Source: Bacillota bacterium (GTDB lineage Bacteria; Bacillota; Clostridia; DSM-8532). From it: a DNA stretch of 32,458 nt. Below the pieces are notes generated by a model. That model saw only the letters and a program-made list of their open reading frames with translations. It made no database searches and had not been told where the DNA came from. Where the stretch lies: contig JAEYPI010000261.1 of assembly GCA_023410885.1 (NCBI GenBank), positions 1 to 32,458 of the forward strand, written 5' to 3'. Of the stretch, positions 14,981 through 22,919 are shown piece by piece (the first letter of the stretch is position 1; the number at the start of each line of letters is the position of its first letter). The position numbers and the translations under genes were made by a program.

Positions 14981-17017
14981 CTACTTCAGCATATTGCTAA
15001 AGGCTTCTAAATCCGTTACAGGTGTCTGACAGGCGAAGTTCTCGCAAACGTAGACTGAGGTCTTCCCGTTTACTGCCGTATACGATTTTATAAAGGGTGC
15101 CACGTCCTGCAGCTTCTGATCACCCGGATGATAAAGCAAAGTGTTTGTAAAGGGCCTGAAACCTTCATAAAGTTTATCAATAAAGGGCTTTGCTTCATCC
15201 AGGGTATCCGATACAATAACAACCTCCTGGGACCTTGACTTACCATACATCAAGGCTATCAAAGCGTATGCATAGCCAAGAGGATAGCTTCTAATAGCGT
15301 CTGAAAAAGTCTTCAATATTTGATCAGCCTTTTCTTCAAGGTCCTGACGGCCTGTCAGTCGGCTCAATCTCATTAAATTTAGGGCAGTCACTGAATTACT
15401 CGAAGGTGTTGCACCATCATAGATTTCTTTGGGTCGGGTTATGAGCACCTCACTGTCCTTTCCATAAACGTATAGTCCGCCATATTTCTCATCCCAGAAC
15501 AAGGAGAGCAGATCATCTGTCAGCTCCAGTGCCTTTTTAAGGTACTCTGATTCGTAGGTTGTCTCGTATAGCTCAATAAGTCCCAAGGTCAAAAAGGCAT
15601 AGTCATCGGCATAGGCTGGAAAATTGGCCTCTCCATCTCTGTAACGAGCGAGAAGTCTTCCATCCTCATGTATGAGCCTGTCGGTAATAAAAGCTGTCGC
15701 CTTTTTTGCCGCATTTGTAAAGGGTTCTAATTTGAGTAAACGGCCAGCCATGGCCATTGCCCCAATCATAAGCCCATTCCAGGAGGTCAAAATCTTATCA
15801 TCCTTATAGGGGTGCACACGTTTTTCGCGGTGTTTAAATAGCTTATCCCTTGAGGCTTCAATTTCACTGATGCTTTCGTAGGGCAGATTGTTGTTGATAA
15901 GGTTTGGAATGCTTTTTCCCTCAAAATTACCTTTGTTGGTGATGTCATAGAAAAGAGCCAGAGCTCTCCCCTCCACCTCCCCTAATATTTCTGTCACCTC
16001 ATCCAAATTCCATAGATAGAACTTCCCCTCTACCCCTTCAGAATCAGCATCTTCAGCACAATAAAAGCCACCCTCGGACGATGTCATATCCCTCAATATA
16101 TAAGTTAAGATACTTTGAGCAATCAATGCATATTTCGTTTTTTGCGTTGCTTGATAGGCCTCAAGATAAGTGATGGCTAAAAGGGCATTGTCATATAGCA
16201 TTTTTTCAAAATGCGGGACCAACCATTTCCTGTCGGTGGAATAACGGCAGAAACCAAAGCCTATATGATCATAGATACCGCCTTTATACATCGAATCCAG
16301 CGTCTTTTCGACCATTTCAAGAGCAAGGGGTTCCTTTGTTTTTTTCCAATATCGTAAAAGAAACATAAGATTGTGAGGTGTTGGAAATTTCGGTGCTAGG
16401 CCAAAACCACCATATAGGGTGTCAAAATGCTGCTTATAATAGGAAAAGGCTGTATCAAAAACGTCTTCTGGTATTTCCTTACCACTTGAAACGCGATCTC
16501 TTGAAATATGATTTACAATTTGTTGACTTGAATCTAAAAGAGCCTCTTTTTTTGTTTTCCAGGTATCTCTAACCGCTTCGAGTATGCTGATGAGTCCTTG
16601 CATTCCCATGCGATCATTTTTAGGAAAATAAGTTCCGGCAAAAAAAGGCTTTTGATCGGGCGTCATGATGATGGTAAGGGGCCACCCCCCTTGCCCCGTC
16701 AGTGCTTGGCAAACATCCATATAAATATGGTCAATGTCAGGTCGCTCCTCCCTATCAACCTTAATTGCTACAAAGGAGTTGTTGAGCAGCCCTGCAACAT
16801 CATTATCCTCAAAGCTTTCCCGTTCCATGACATGGCACCAATGGCAGGTGCTATAGCCAATAGAAAGAAATATGGGCTTATCTTCGTGTTTAGCAGCTTT
16901 AAATGCTTCTTCTCCCCAGGGATACCAATTAACAGGGTTATGCGCATGTTGCAATAGATATGGAGACTTCTCTTTTATTAGTCTATTGGCTACTTTATCA
17001 GTAGTAGGCACAGGCAT
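14981..17017 (-). CDS. Thioredoxin-domain protein of the YyaL/DUF255 (SPATA20) family
   Basis: Large cytoplasmic protein, 678 residues. The N-terminal thioredoxin-like domain has the family signature: SPYLLQHAHNPVNWYPWGEE, then FLSIGYSTCHWCHVMERESF with the C58-H-W-C61 redox motif, then VDREERPDID. Residues about 200-600 form an (alpha/alpha)6 barrel like those of N-acylglucosamine epimerases or glycosidases, with APKFPTPHNLMFLLRYW, HFEKMLYDNALL, YCAEDADSEGVEGKFYLW and TSWNGLMIGAMA. The biological role of the family is not established. The start is uncertain: the frame opens at a TTG (17029) and an ATG follows at 17017, neither with a good ribosome site. A decayed copy of its 5' part lies at 21119-21243. 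Confidence 0.92.
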   Translation of the reverse strand: MPVPTTDKVANRLIKEKSPYLLQHAHNPVNWYPWGEEAFKAAKHEDKPIFLSIGYSTCHWCHVMERESFEDNDVAGLLNNSFVAIKVDREERPDIDHIYMDVCQALTGQGGWPLTIIMTPDQKPFFAGTYFPKNDRMGMQGLISILEAVRDTWKTKKEALLDSSQQIVNHISRDRVSSGKEIPEDVFDTAFSYYKQHFDTLYGGFGLAPKFPTPHNLMFLLRYWKKTKEPLALEMVEKTLDSMYKGGIYDHIGFGFCRYSTDRKWLVPHFEKMLYDNALLAITYLEAYQATQKTKYALIAQSILTYILRDMTSSEGGFYCAEDADSEGVEGKFYLWNLDEVTEILGEVEGRALALFYDITNKGNFEGKSIPNLINNNLPYESISEIEASRDKLFKHREKRVHPYKDDKILTSWNGLMIGAMAMAGRLLKLEPFTNAAKKATAFITDRLIHEDGRLLARYRDGEANFPAYADDYAFLTLGLIELYETTYESEYLKKALELTDDLLSLFWDEKYGGLYVYGKDSEVLITRPKEIYDGATPSSNSVTALNLMRLSRLTGRQDLEEKADQILKTFSDAIRSYPLGYAYALIALMYGKSRSQEVVIVSDTLDEAKPFIDKLYEGFRPFTNTLLYHPGDQKLQDVAPFIKSYTAVNGKTSVYVCENFACQTPVTDLEAFSNMLK

Positions 17018-17076
17018 CACTCTTTTCAAACTTAATTTGATTTAGTATACCCAAATTCTCGAAAATCAATAGAAAG

Positions 17077-17195
17077 CATGCTTCGCGAATAAGCAGTCGT
17101 CTTGGTGCAATACAAGATACCAAATGAAATATATCGTATTTGCTGTGGAAGTTCGGAATTACACTCGCCATTTCAATCCCAACATTGTTTATCAT
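17077..17195 (-). pseudogene. Possible remnant of an alpha/beta-hydrolase gene
   Basis: A short minus-strand stretch encodes KYDIFHLVSCIAPRRLLI, resembling the region near the catalytic Asp of dienelactone-hydrolase or acetyl-xylan-esterase-like enzymes, where a 'D(L/I)..L(I/V)..IAPRPLLI' pattern is usual. No start signal or continuation of the fold is present, and the frame runs into the upstream region of the YyaL gene. I treat it as a likely gene fragment with low confidence. Confidence 0.25.
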
Positions 17196-17347
17196 GCGAT
17201 TTTCATAAGTACAAGCACTTTCTTAAATTCGCTATGTTACTCACTAGCTTAATATAAATGCTTTTCACATATTATATCATTTAAATGGAATTAGTCTTGC
17301 AAACTATAAGTTAATTTTTCACTTTACTTAATGACAATTATTAACAG

Positions 17348-17375
17348 TTTACACGAACATATGTTCTGGTATATT
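17348..17375 (+). promoter_or_regulatory. LexA-controlled promoter of the Y-family polymerase gene
   Basis: TTTACA (17348-17353) and TATATT (17370-17375) are 16 bases apart, with an extended TGG before the -10. The spacer holds CGAACATATGTTCT (17354-17367), a near-perfect match to the Gram-positive LexA (Cheo) box, whose consensus is CGAAC-N4-GTTCG. LexA binding here would block RNA polymerase directly, so the gene should be induced by DNA damage. Confidence 0.88.
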
Positions 17376-17398
17376 ATTAGATTCTGGAGGTGTTACAA

Positions 17399-18646
17399 TT
17401 GGACCGAGTCATCATGCACATAGACGCCAATAGTGCCTATCTAAGCTGGGAGGCCGTATCTCGTTTGCAGCACGGCGCTCCAGTAGATCTACGGACCATT
17501 CCATCAATCGTCGGTGGCGATGAGGCATCCCGCCACGGTATTGTTTTGGCTAAAAGTATTCCAGCGAAGAAATATGGCATCCATACTGGAGAAACACTTT
17601 TTTCAGTCCGACAAAAGTGCCCCAATATAACAATTGTTCCACCCAACTATTATTTGTATATGCAATGTCACAACGCTATGATGGAGATTCTCTACAGTTT
17701 TTCACCAAGAATTCAAGTCTACAGCATCGACGAAGCTTTTTTGGACTACACAGGAATGGAACAAATTCATGGAGATCCGATAGAGGCTGCCTATAAGCTT
17801 AAGGATCGTGTAAAAAACGAGCTCGGGTTTACGGTAAATGTTGGGGTTGCCTACAATAAGCTTCTTGCCAAGATGGCCGGAGATCTGAAAAAGCCTGACA
17901 TGGTACACACCATTCTTTCTGAAGCTGAAATGAAAGATAAAATGTGGCCTTTACCGGTGGAAGACTTATTTATGGTTGGAAGAGCGACTGCTCCAAAGCT
18001 GCACCGTTTAAATATTCTGAGAATAGGACAGCTTGCTCAGGCTGATCCTCAACTCCTTCAATATCATTTAAAGAGCTGGGGCAAACTCATTCAAGATTAC
18101 GCAAACGGAATTGAGGACTCCATTGTTGCTCCGGATGCTCGACCTCCTATTAAAGGGATTGGTAATTCCATGACTATTCCGTTTGATATTGATGATAAGG
18201 ATGAGGCCCAGAAAGTACTACTCTCCCTTTGTGAGATGGTAGGTATGAGACTTAGGCAGGCCGGCTTTTGTGCAAAGCTCGTTTCTGTTTATCTTCGAGG
18301 TGCCGATCTCAATGGACAGGGGCACCAGAGAAAATATGGAGCTGCAACGGATAATACCATGCACATTTTCGAGAGAGCTTGCGAGCTGATGGATGAAATC
18401 TGGTCTGGTAGACCTCTCAGGGGTATGGGAATCCGGGTGTCGGAATTGGTTCCATGTGATTTCCTGCAGCTTACGATGTTTGAGAAATATGACGACAAGA
18501 AAAAGAAACTTGATGATACCATTGATAAATTGAGGCTGCGTTTTGGGGTGGGATCAGTCATGAGGTCGTGTTTTTTACACTCGGGCCTGGCTCCGGTCAG
18601 CGGTGGCGTTATCGAAGATTTTCAGATGATGTCGTCGATATTGTGA
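17399..18646 (+). CDS. Y-family DNA polymerase (DinB/UmuC type)
   Basis: Translesion DNA polymerase of 415 residues. Palm-domain metal ligands are in MHIDANSAYLSW (Asp) and YSIDEAFLDYTG (Asp-Glu). The LGFTVNVGVAYNKLLAKMAGD motif, the VEDLFMVGRATAPKL helix-hairpin-helix thumb region and a little-finger domain follow. Residues 357-361 read QLTMF, matching the beta-clamp binding consensus QL(S/T)LF. The start is TTG at 17399, with GGAGG 8 bases upstream (17386-17390); the in-frame GTG at 17390 overlaps that site. The clade looks like the Firmicute SOS-induced UvrX/YqjW/DinB group; I do not assign a symbol. It is preceded by a LexA box, which supports an SOS role. Confidence 0.93.
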   Translation: MDRVIMHIDANSAYLSWEAVSRLQHGAPVDLRTIPSIVGGDEASRHGIVLAKSIPAKKYGIHTGETLFSVRQKCPNITIVPPNYYLYMQCHNAMMEILYSFSPRIQVYSIDEAFLDYTGMEQIHGDPIEAAYKLKDRVKNELGFTVNVGVAYNKLLAKMAGDLKKPDMVHTILSEAEMKDKMWPLPVEDLFMVGRATAPKLHRLNILRIGQLAQADPQLLQYHLKSWGKLIQDYANGIEDSIVAPDARPPIKGIGNSMTIPFDIDDKDEAQKVLLSLCEMVGMRLRQAGFCAKLVSVYLRGADLNGQGHQRKYGAATDNTMHIFERACELMDEIWSGRPLRGMGIRVSELVPCDFLQLTMFEKYDDKKKKLDDTIDKLRLRFGVGSVMRSCFLHSGLAPVSGGVIEDFQMMSSIL

Positions 18647-18659
18647 TGTAATTAGTTAA

Positions 18660-19110
18660 AAACTAAGCCATAGGTGAAGATCTTATGAATAGTAATGATG
18701 TATCTCATAAATTTTCTAGAGCCGCTGCAACTATCTCTCCTAACTGCTTTTGCGAATTTTATGGAGATACCTGGTCTGATTCGATCGGAGGCTGTCCCGT
18801 TAACGGTAGAATAATAATAGGCTTTCCTGTTGCTGCCGTTAGTCGTATCTACAGTTGTTGACGTATCCAACTGGTATGTTCCGGATTTTATAACAATCCT
18901 ATGATTCCTGAGTCCACTGCTTCCTTGGCATGGGAACCCCAGGTGATGTTGCTGTCCTGAAACTGTTAATGCCCCTCGCAGTCAAGACACTTTGGAGGTC
19001 TAAATGTTGAACAGAAGGGTTATTAGCACCATTAACTTTTAATTCTAAAAGTACATGGAAAGATGGATTTGCTTGATGAAGAAGGTAACATAGTACTATC
19101 AAAAAGCTGA
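18660..19110 (-). pseudogene. Gene-poor stretch with broken coding sequence on the minus strand
   Basis: The 540 bases between the polymerase gene and 19189 hold no intact gene with a ribosome site. On the minus strand adjoining frames give protein-like pieces: ELKVNGANNPSVQHLDLQ, then in a shifted frame SNITWGSHAKEAVDSGII, then in another YQLDTSTTVDTTNGSNRK. The middle piece looks like part of an SLH-type or peptidoglycan-binding repeat. This suggests an old gene interrupted by frameshifts and stops, but I cannot name its family. Confidence 0.3.
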
Positions 19111-19124
19111 CGTATGATCCTGTA

Positions 19125-19154
19125 TGTACAGCTACGTTCTAAGTGGTATATAAT
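19125..19154 (+). promoter_or_regulatory. Possible promoter with nested inverted repeat upstream of the frameshifted gene
   Basis: TGTACA (19125-19130) and TATAAT (19149-19154) are 18 bases apart. The -35 lies inside two nested inverted repeats: CTGTA-TG-TACAG (19120-19131) and ACGTA/TACGT (19110-19114 and 19133-19137). This looks like a repressor site overlapping the promoter. Confidence 0.4.
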
Positions 19155-19188
19155 TACATAAATAAATAAATTTTAAAAGGAGATTTAA

Positions 19189-19664
19189 ATGAGCAAGTAC
19201 GAAAACGCGATGAAGCTTTTGGAGGGACGTTGCGGAAATGATAAGGAAGTAGTTATTGGACTTGCCACAATAGCACTCTCCCCGAACGCTGCCGGTAATC
19301 CCGTCCAGCAGTCCGTATGGTTTGCGCTTATTATGAAGACGGCATATTTTATGTTTCTACGGACGCAAGAAAAAATAAAATGCTGCAAATTGAGAAGAAC
19401 AACGAGGTTTCCGTTTGTGGGCTAGATTGGTATGCTTTCCAGGGCACAGCTGAAAATCTCGGTTGGGTCAAGGACGAGAAGAATGCGAAAATCAGAGCGA
19501 AATTTAAAAAAGTATTCGACTGGTTCGATGATGTTGGCGACGAAGACAATCCGAACTCAATCATTCTGCGTATTATCCTCACAGAGGGTACTATTATTGA
19601 CAATGAAAGAAAATTCGGTGAACAACAGTATGAAATTGATTTTATCAATAAAACGGCGAAGTAA
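19189..19664 (+). pseudogene. Frameshifted pyridoxamine 5'-phosphate oxidase-like (flavin-binding split-barrel) protein
   Basis: Two overlapping frames together encode one protein. The first (from ATG 19189, ribosome site AAGGAG) gives MSKYENAMKLLEGRCGNDK... to ALSPNAAGNP; the second continues as RPAVRMVCAYYEDGIFYVST, NKMLQIEKNNEVSVCGLDWYAF and finishes at 19664. Restoring one C in the CCC run at 19300-19302 (expected codons AAT CCC CGT CCA) joins them exactly, giving a product of about 158 residues typical of small pyridoxamine-oxidase-like proteins. Both halves keep good coding character, so the lesion is recent or a sequencing error. If real, the product would be truncated and inactive. 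Confidence 0.85.
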
Positions 19665-19814
19665 ATAAACGCGTATCGTACAAGCATTAGCGCTCAGCTT
19701 GATAGGCAAGATTACGGATTAGAAAGTTGTTACATAGATTAAAGGGTTTTGGTAGTAGGATTTTGTTACAAGTTCGAAATCATCTGTTAAGTAAATGAGA
19801 GAGGATATCATAGT

Positions 19815-20033
19815 ATGGAGCTGGATTTAAAGCTTGAGAAATTAATAAAGAAGGAAGCGAAGTATGAGTCAACTAATCTGGGGCTGAATTTGTTAATTTC
19901 CAGATTACAAAGAAAGTATTCGGTTAATCCGACACCTGAAGAACTTGGCAACTGTTTGCAAGAAATGAAAGCGTTTTTTGAAAAGTACTCTTTAATTATG
20001 GCAAAAGATCTTGAAGCATTTAAGAAACTTTAG
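19815..20033 (+). CDS. Small helical protein upstream of the FIST-like gene
   Basis: A 72-residue protein, largely helical and charged: MELDLKLEKLIKKEAKYEST, then NLLISRLQRKYSVNPTPEEL, and a C-terminal helix ending in MAKDLEAFKKL. No membrane segment or catalytic motif is visible and I do not recognise the family. A GAGAGG motif precedes the ATG. Its TAG stop overlaps the ribosome-binding site (TAGGAGG) of the next gene, so the two are probably translationally coupled and their products may work together. Confidence 0.7.
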   Translation: MELDLKLEKLIKKEAKYESTNLGLNLLISRLQRKYSVNPTPEELGNCLQEMKAFFEKYSLIMAKDLEAFKKL

Positions 20034-20045
20034 GAGGTAAAAAGC

Positions 20046-21020
20046 ATGTTTGTTAATCTTGATGAAGCAAAAAAATTAGTAGACGAAGGTAGGATTTTGC
20101 ATATTGCAGCTGATGAGTCTTTGTTAAAACAATTACCAAAAGGCAAGTGGATTGCAGGAACTACCCCCTATTTTATTACAGAGCAGGGCGGTATCACTTG
20201 CAAGGATAAATTGTTTGTCAATGAAATCGCATGTGCAGTTGATTATAAAACTGTAGTGTACGACAGAGATAATATATTCGACATAACAAAGGATGCCTAT
20301 CCTAACGGAATGTCACTTTTAATTATGCCTTTTGCAAGCGATGTTGCTGTATTCTATGCTAAAGAAGCACCCAATTCGAGTGATTTATTTATGAATCCAA
20401 CAGTTGGCTGGATCTCAGGTTTTGATCTCTCAACCAGTGCAACTGCGAAGGTTTATGATGGCGTTACTGGTGTATCATATGGCGACAAAGCGGTTGTATT
20501 ACATATTTGCTTGCCCGATGATAAGATGGCTTCCCTTGGCATAGTGAATATTTTTAATATTGATGAGAATGATACAAAAATCGAATTTATGGAAGACGCT
20601 TTATCAGTAACGAAATGCTTGGTCAATGGAAAAGAAGTGGTATTATCAGATTATATAGCCGAAAATAAAATTGATACACAATTGCCACTAGTCGCAGATT
20701 ACAACAGTGTATTGGTAAATGTGTCCATTAAATCTGTTTCTGAAGAAAACAAGACAGTAGATTTTTATGCTCCTGTATTTGCAGGAAAGGAATATCGCTT
20801 TGCACGTTCTGTCAGTAATTATGCAGCAAGCTTCAAAGAACACTTACAAGGGTTTAAGGATGTTGAACCCATTTTTTCTTGCAACTGTATTCTTAATTAC
20901 TCTTATGGTGAGCTTGACGGTAAAGCAACACCGCCGTTTGCAGGACCGGTAACCTTCGGAGAAGTTGCCTATCAATTACTAAACCAAACATTGGTATATG
21001 CAGAGATAATCAGTAAATGA
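20046..21020 (+). CDS. FIST-like domain protein
   Basis: Soluble protein of 324 residues with no signal peptide. The N-terminal part (IAADESLLKQLPKGKWIAGTTPYFITEQGG) and the C-terminal part (FYAPVFAGKEYRFARSVSNY, IFSCNCILNYSYG, FAGPVTFGEVAYQLLNQTLV) resemble FIST_N/FIST_C sensory modules, whose C-terminal half ends with a GE(I/V)-x-N-x-T pattern and a conserved Cys region. FIST domains are proposed ligand sensors in signalling. Here it stands alone, without kinase, cyclase or receptor fusion. It could belong to a related unnamed DUF. AGGAGG lies 8 bases before the ATG. Two cysteines (SCNC) in the C-terminal region are candidate functional residues. Confidence 0.65.
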   Translation: MFVNLDEAKKLVDEGRILHIAADESLLKQLPKGKWIAGTTPYFITEQGGITCKDKLFVNEIACAVDYKTVVYDRDNIFDITKDAYPNGMSLLIMPFASDVAVFYAKEAPNSSDLFMNPTVGWISGFDLSTSATAKVYDGVTGVSYGDKAVVLHICLPDDKMASLGIVNIFNIDENDTKIEFMEDALSVTKCLVNGKEVVLSDYIAENKIDTQLPLVADYNSVLVNVSIKSVSEENKTVDFYAPVFAGKEYRFARSVSNYAASFKEHLQGFKDVEPIFSCNCILNYSYGELDGKATPPFAGPVTFGEVAYQLLNQTLVYAEIISK

Positions 21021-21027
21021 CAAAAGA

Positions 21028-21076
21028 TTATGTGAAGTGTCCTATTGGATTAATCCACGTAGGGCACTTCGCATAA
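21028..21076 (+). terminator. Long hairpin after the FIST-like gene
   Basis: A 17-bp stem (21028-21044 with 21060-21076) including two G-U wobbles encloses a 15-base loop; the core is GAAGTGTCCTA against TAGGGCACTTC. It begins 8 bases after the stop codon. The following bases are A-rich, not a U tract, so it may act as a 3' stabilising structure. Confidence 0.55.
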
Positions 21077-21118
21077 AAATATATATATTTATAAGTTTAG
21101 TTACAGTAACCATTTTGT

Positions 21119-21243
21119 CACCAGGACAGGTGCTGTAGCCTATACTGAGAAAAATGAGCTAATCTTCGCGTTTATCAGCTTTAAAGGCTCCTCTCCCCAC
21201 TCCCCACGGATTCCAGTTCACAGGATTATGGGTGTGTTGTATT
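21119..21243 (-). pseudogene. Decayed partial copy of the YyaL/DUF255 gene
   Basis: Minus-strand translation gives IQHTHNPVNWNPWG, then GAFKADKRED, a stop codon, then LIFLSIGYSTCPG. This aligns with LLQHAHNPVNWYPWGEEAFKAAKHEDKPIFLSIGYSTCHWC of the intact gene at 14981-17017, with a Lys codon turned to stop, two extra codons after the Trp-Gly and the second active-site Cys region lost. Nothing of the rest of the gene remains. The same orientation as the parent suggests a decayed tandem duplicate or imported paralogue fragment. Confidence 0.8.
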
Positions 21244-21417
21244 ATACCATGTAAAATTCAACAAACAGTATCTTGGAAGCCTACAACCTAATAACCATTG
21301 ACATATACTGTAACATATACAATCAAAAAATAACTATTGGAATATGATAATAGAAGGGCATCCTTACCTTGAATTCATGGTTTAAGCGGATAAAATTGGT
21401 TTTATGAGGTTGATTAA

Positions 21418-22047
21418 ATGGCGGTCATTTACTTTACAAAGCAATTAGTCTATAAAATACCTTCAAACATTAAGATTACGGAGATTGCTAATCCCAATTA
21501 TATAATAAGGTTTCTTTCTATAGAAGATATTGATAATGATGAATGGTTAAGGAAAGATAGAAAATCTTTAATAGAGCTGATAAAAAAAGGCCATCTAGGA
21601 ATTGTTATCTTTGATAATGAAAATCAAAAGATTGCCGCACGAAGCTTTATTGCTTTAAATGGAAAAAGTCTCAGTCATATTCCTAAAACACCTAAGAATT
21701 CAGCCTGGCTTCACTATGCGGCAGTAAAAAATGAGTATCGGGGCCATGGATTGCAGAATAACCTGACTATGTTTGCTGTTCAAATGATTTGGAGAATAGA
21801 TGACAAAATCGATATTTATACTGATACCGGCGAGGATAATAAACCATCAAGAATAAACCAAAAAAGACTTGGACTTATCGAATGCGGTGTTTACACAGTG
21901 TTAAAAATCGGAACTCAAAGACTCCCTTTATGTTTTGTTCAACTTGGATTTTGGAATAAAAAAATTAAGCATCCCGAATTATCAATTGATTCTAATAAGA
22001 TCAACAGGAATATTTCCATACCCACAAAGAATGACTCCCAAACATAG
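21418..22047 (+). CDS. GNAT-family N-acetyltransferase
   Basis: Transfers an acetyl group from acetyl-CoA to an amine; substrate unknown. The 209-residue protein contains the GNAT motif A: LHYAAVKNEYRGHGLQNNL, where the R-G-H-G loop binds CoA pyrophosphate, followed by a helix and the DIYTDTGEDNKPSRINQKRLG motif B. The beginning (ITEIANPNYIIRFLSIEDID) and the IVIFDNENQKIAARSFIALN strand pair fit the N-terminal part of the fold. GAGG lies 8 bases before the ATG. TTGACA occurs at 21298-21303 but no matching -10 at proper spacing was found. Confidence 0.85.
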   Translation: MAVIYFTKQLVYKIPSNIKITEIANPNYIIRFLSIEDIDNDEWLRKDRKSLIELIKKGHLGIVIFDNENQKIAARSFIALNGKSLSHIPKTPKNSAWLHYAAVKNEYRGHGLQNNLTMFAVQMIWRIDDKIDIYTDTGEDNKPSRINQKRLGLIECGVYTVLKIGTQRLPLCFVQLGFWNKKIKHPELSIDSNKINRNISIPTKNDSQT

Positions 22048-22119
22048 AGAAGCCGTTAATGAGCAAGAGAATAAAGTCGTTTTAAGTCACAAATGGAAAT
22101 CGAAATGAAAAAATATATA

Positions 22120-22851
22120 TTAAATTGCACTTAACTTTTTTAGAGCTTCTTGGATATCGCTTTTGGTGTAAACTCCTCCATGATAGCAGATAATTCGATC
22201 TATTTCGTAAGTGAGCAGCTTGTTTATCGATTTTTTTGCCTCAACAATGTCTAAAGTAAACATGGGATTTGCAATTGCCAGTTCATTATTTTCTATGACT
22301 AATGCGTCTCCTGAAATCAATGTTTTACAGCCTTTTATGTAAAGGGAAATATGTCCCGGCATATGACCGGGTGTTGCAATAATTTCAACGCCTCCGCACC
22401 ATGGGAATGAATCTTTATCATGGAGACACCTATCAACCTCTGCACTCTCTATGGACTCCAGCAACCTATGAAATGCCCGTGCTCCTTCTTTTTCGTTTTC
22501 CTGAAGTTGGTCATATAGCTTTTCCGCTTGCTGCAGTCTTAAGGATTTGTTTTTTCCACTTATGTAAGGTTCATCATCGATGGACGAAAGAACTTGAATC
22601 CTTGGATACGCCCTTTTAAATGCTGCTAATGAACCCATGTGATCAAAATCATGATGAGTGATAATGATTTTCGTTAGCTTATTCATGTCAATACCATTGG
22701 ATTTAGCGGCTTTCTTTATGAGGTGAAAAAAATCAGGGTAGCCGCAATCAACTAAAACCACTTCATTTTCATCCCCTAGTATAACTGGGTATAGGGTATT
22801 TTTGCTCCCATTAATATCAAAGTTTACTTCTAAAGCAATCAATTTATTCAT
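22120..22851 (-). CDS. MBL-fold metallo-hydrolase
   Basis: Zinc hydrolase of the metallo-beta-lactamase superfamily, 243 residues. Metal-binding motif is THHDFDHMG (H-x-D-x-D-H variant, common in Firmicutes), with later ligands in ATPGHMPGHISLY (His), ISGDALV (Asp) and CYHGGVY (His). The DEPYISGKNKS region resembles enzymes of the glyoxalase-II or lactonase-like groups. I start at the ATG at 22851, with GAGGG 5 bases upstream; the frame opens earlier (22944) but without conservation or a ribosome site. Substrate is unknown. Confidence 0.87.
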   Translation of the reverse strand: MNKLIALEVNFDINGSKNTLYPVILGDENEVVLVDCGYPDFFHLIKKAAKSNGIDMNKLTKIIITHHDFDHMGSLAAFKRAYPRIQVLSSIDDEPYISGKNKSLRLQQAEKLYDQLQENEKEGARAFHRLLESIESAEVDRCLHDKDSFPWCGGVEIIATPGHMPGHISLYIKGCKTLISGDALVIENNELAIANPMFTLDIVEAKKSINKLLTYEIDRIICYHGGVYTKSDIQEALKKLSAI

Positions 22852-22890
22852 CTCTGCCCTCTTCCCTGTCCGCTTGGCAATAGAAATCAG

Positions 22891-22919
22891 TTGACATCTG
22901 AAATCGCTAATTATATTAT
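22891..22919 (+). promoter_or_regulatory. Strong plus-strand promoter, with a minus-strand -10 overlapping
   Basis: TTGACA (22891-22896) and TATTAT (22914-22919) are exactly 17 bases apart. On the minus strand a perfect TATAAT (22915-22910) overlaps, a possible -10 for the MBL gene, though its -35 is weak. The plus promoter is about 250 bases from the next plus-strand start at 23172. No gene is seen in the intervening leader; its apparent frame from a GTG at 22929 has no ribosome site. Confidence 0.6.

Noticed and set aside
21298..21323. TTGACA followed by TACAAT upstream of the GNAT gene
   Set aside because: The spacing of 14 bases is too short for a normal sigma-A promoter; the ACATATAC direct repeat here explains the resemblance.
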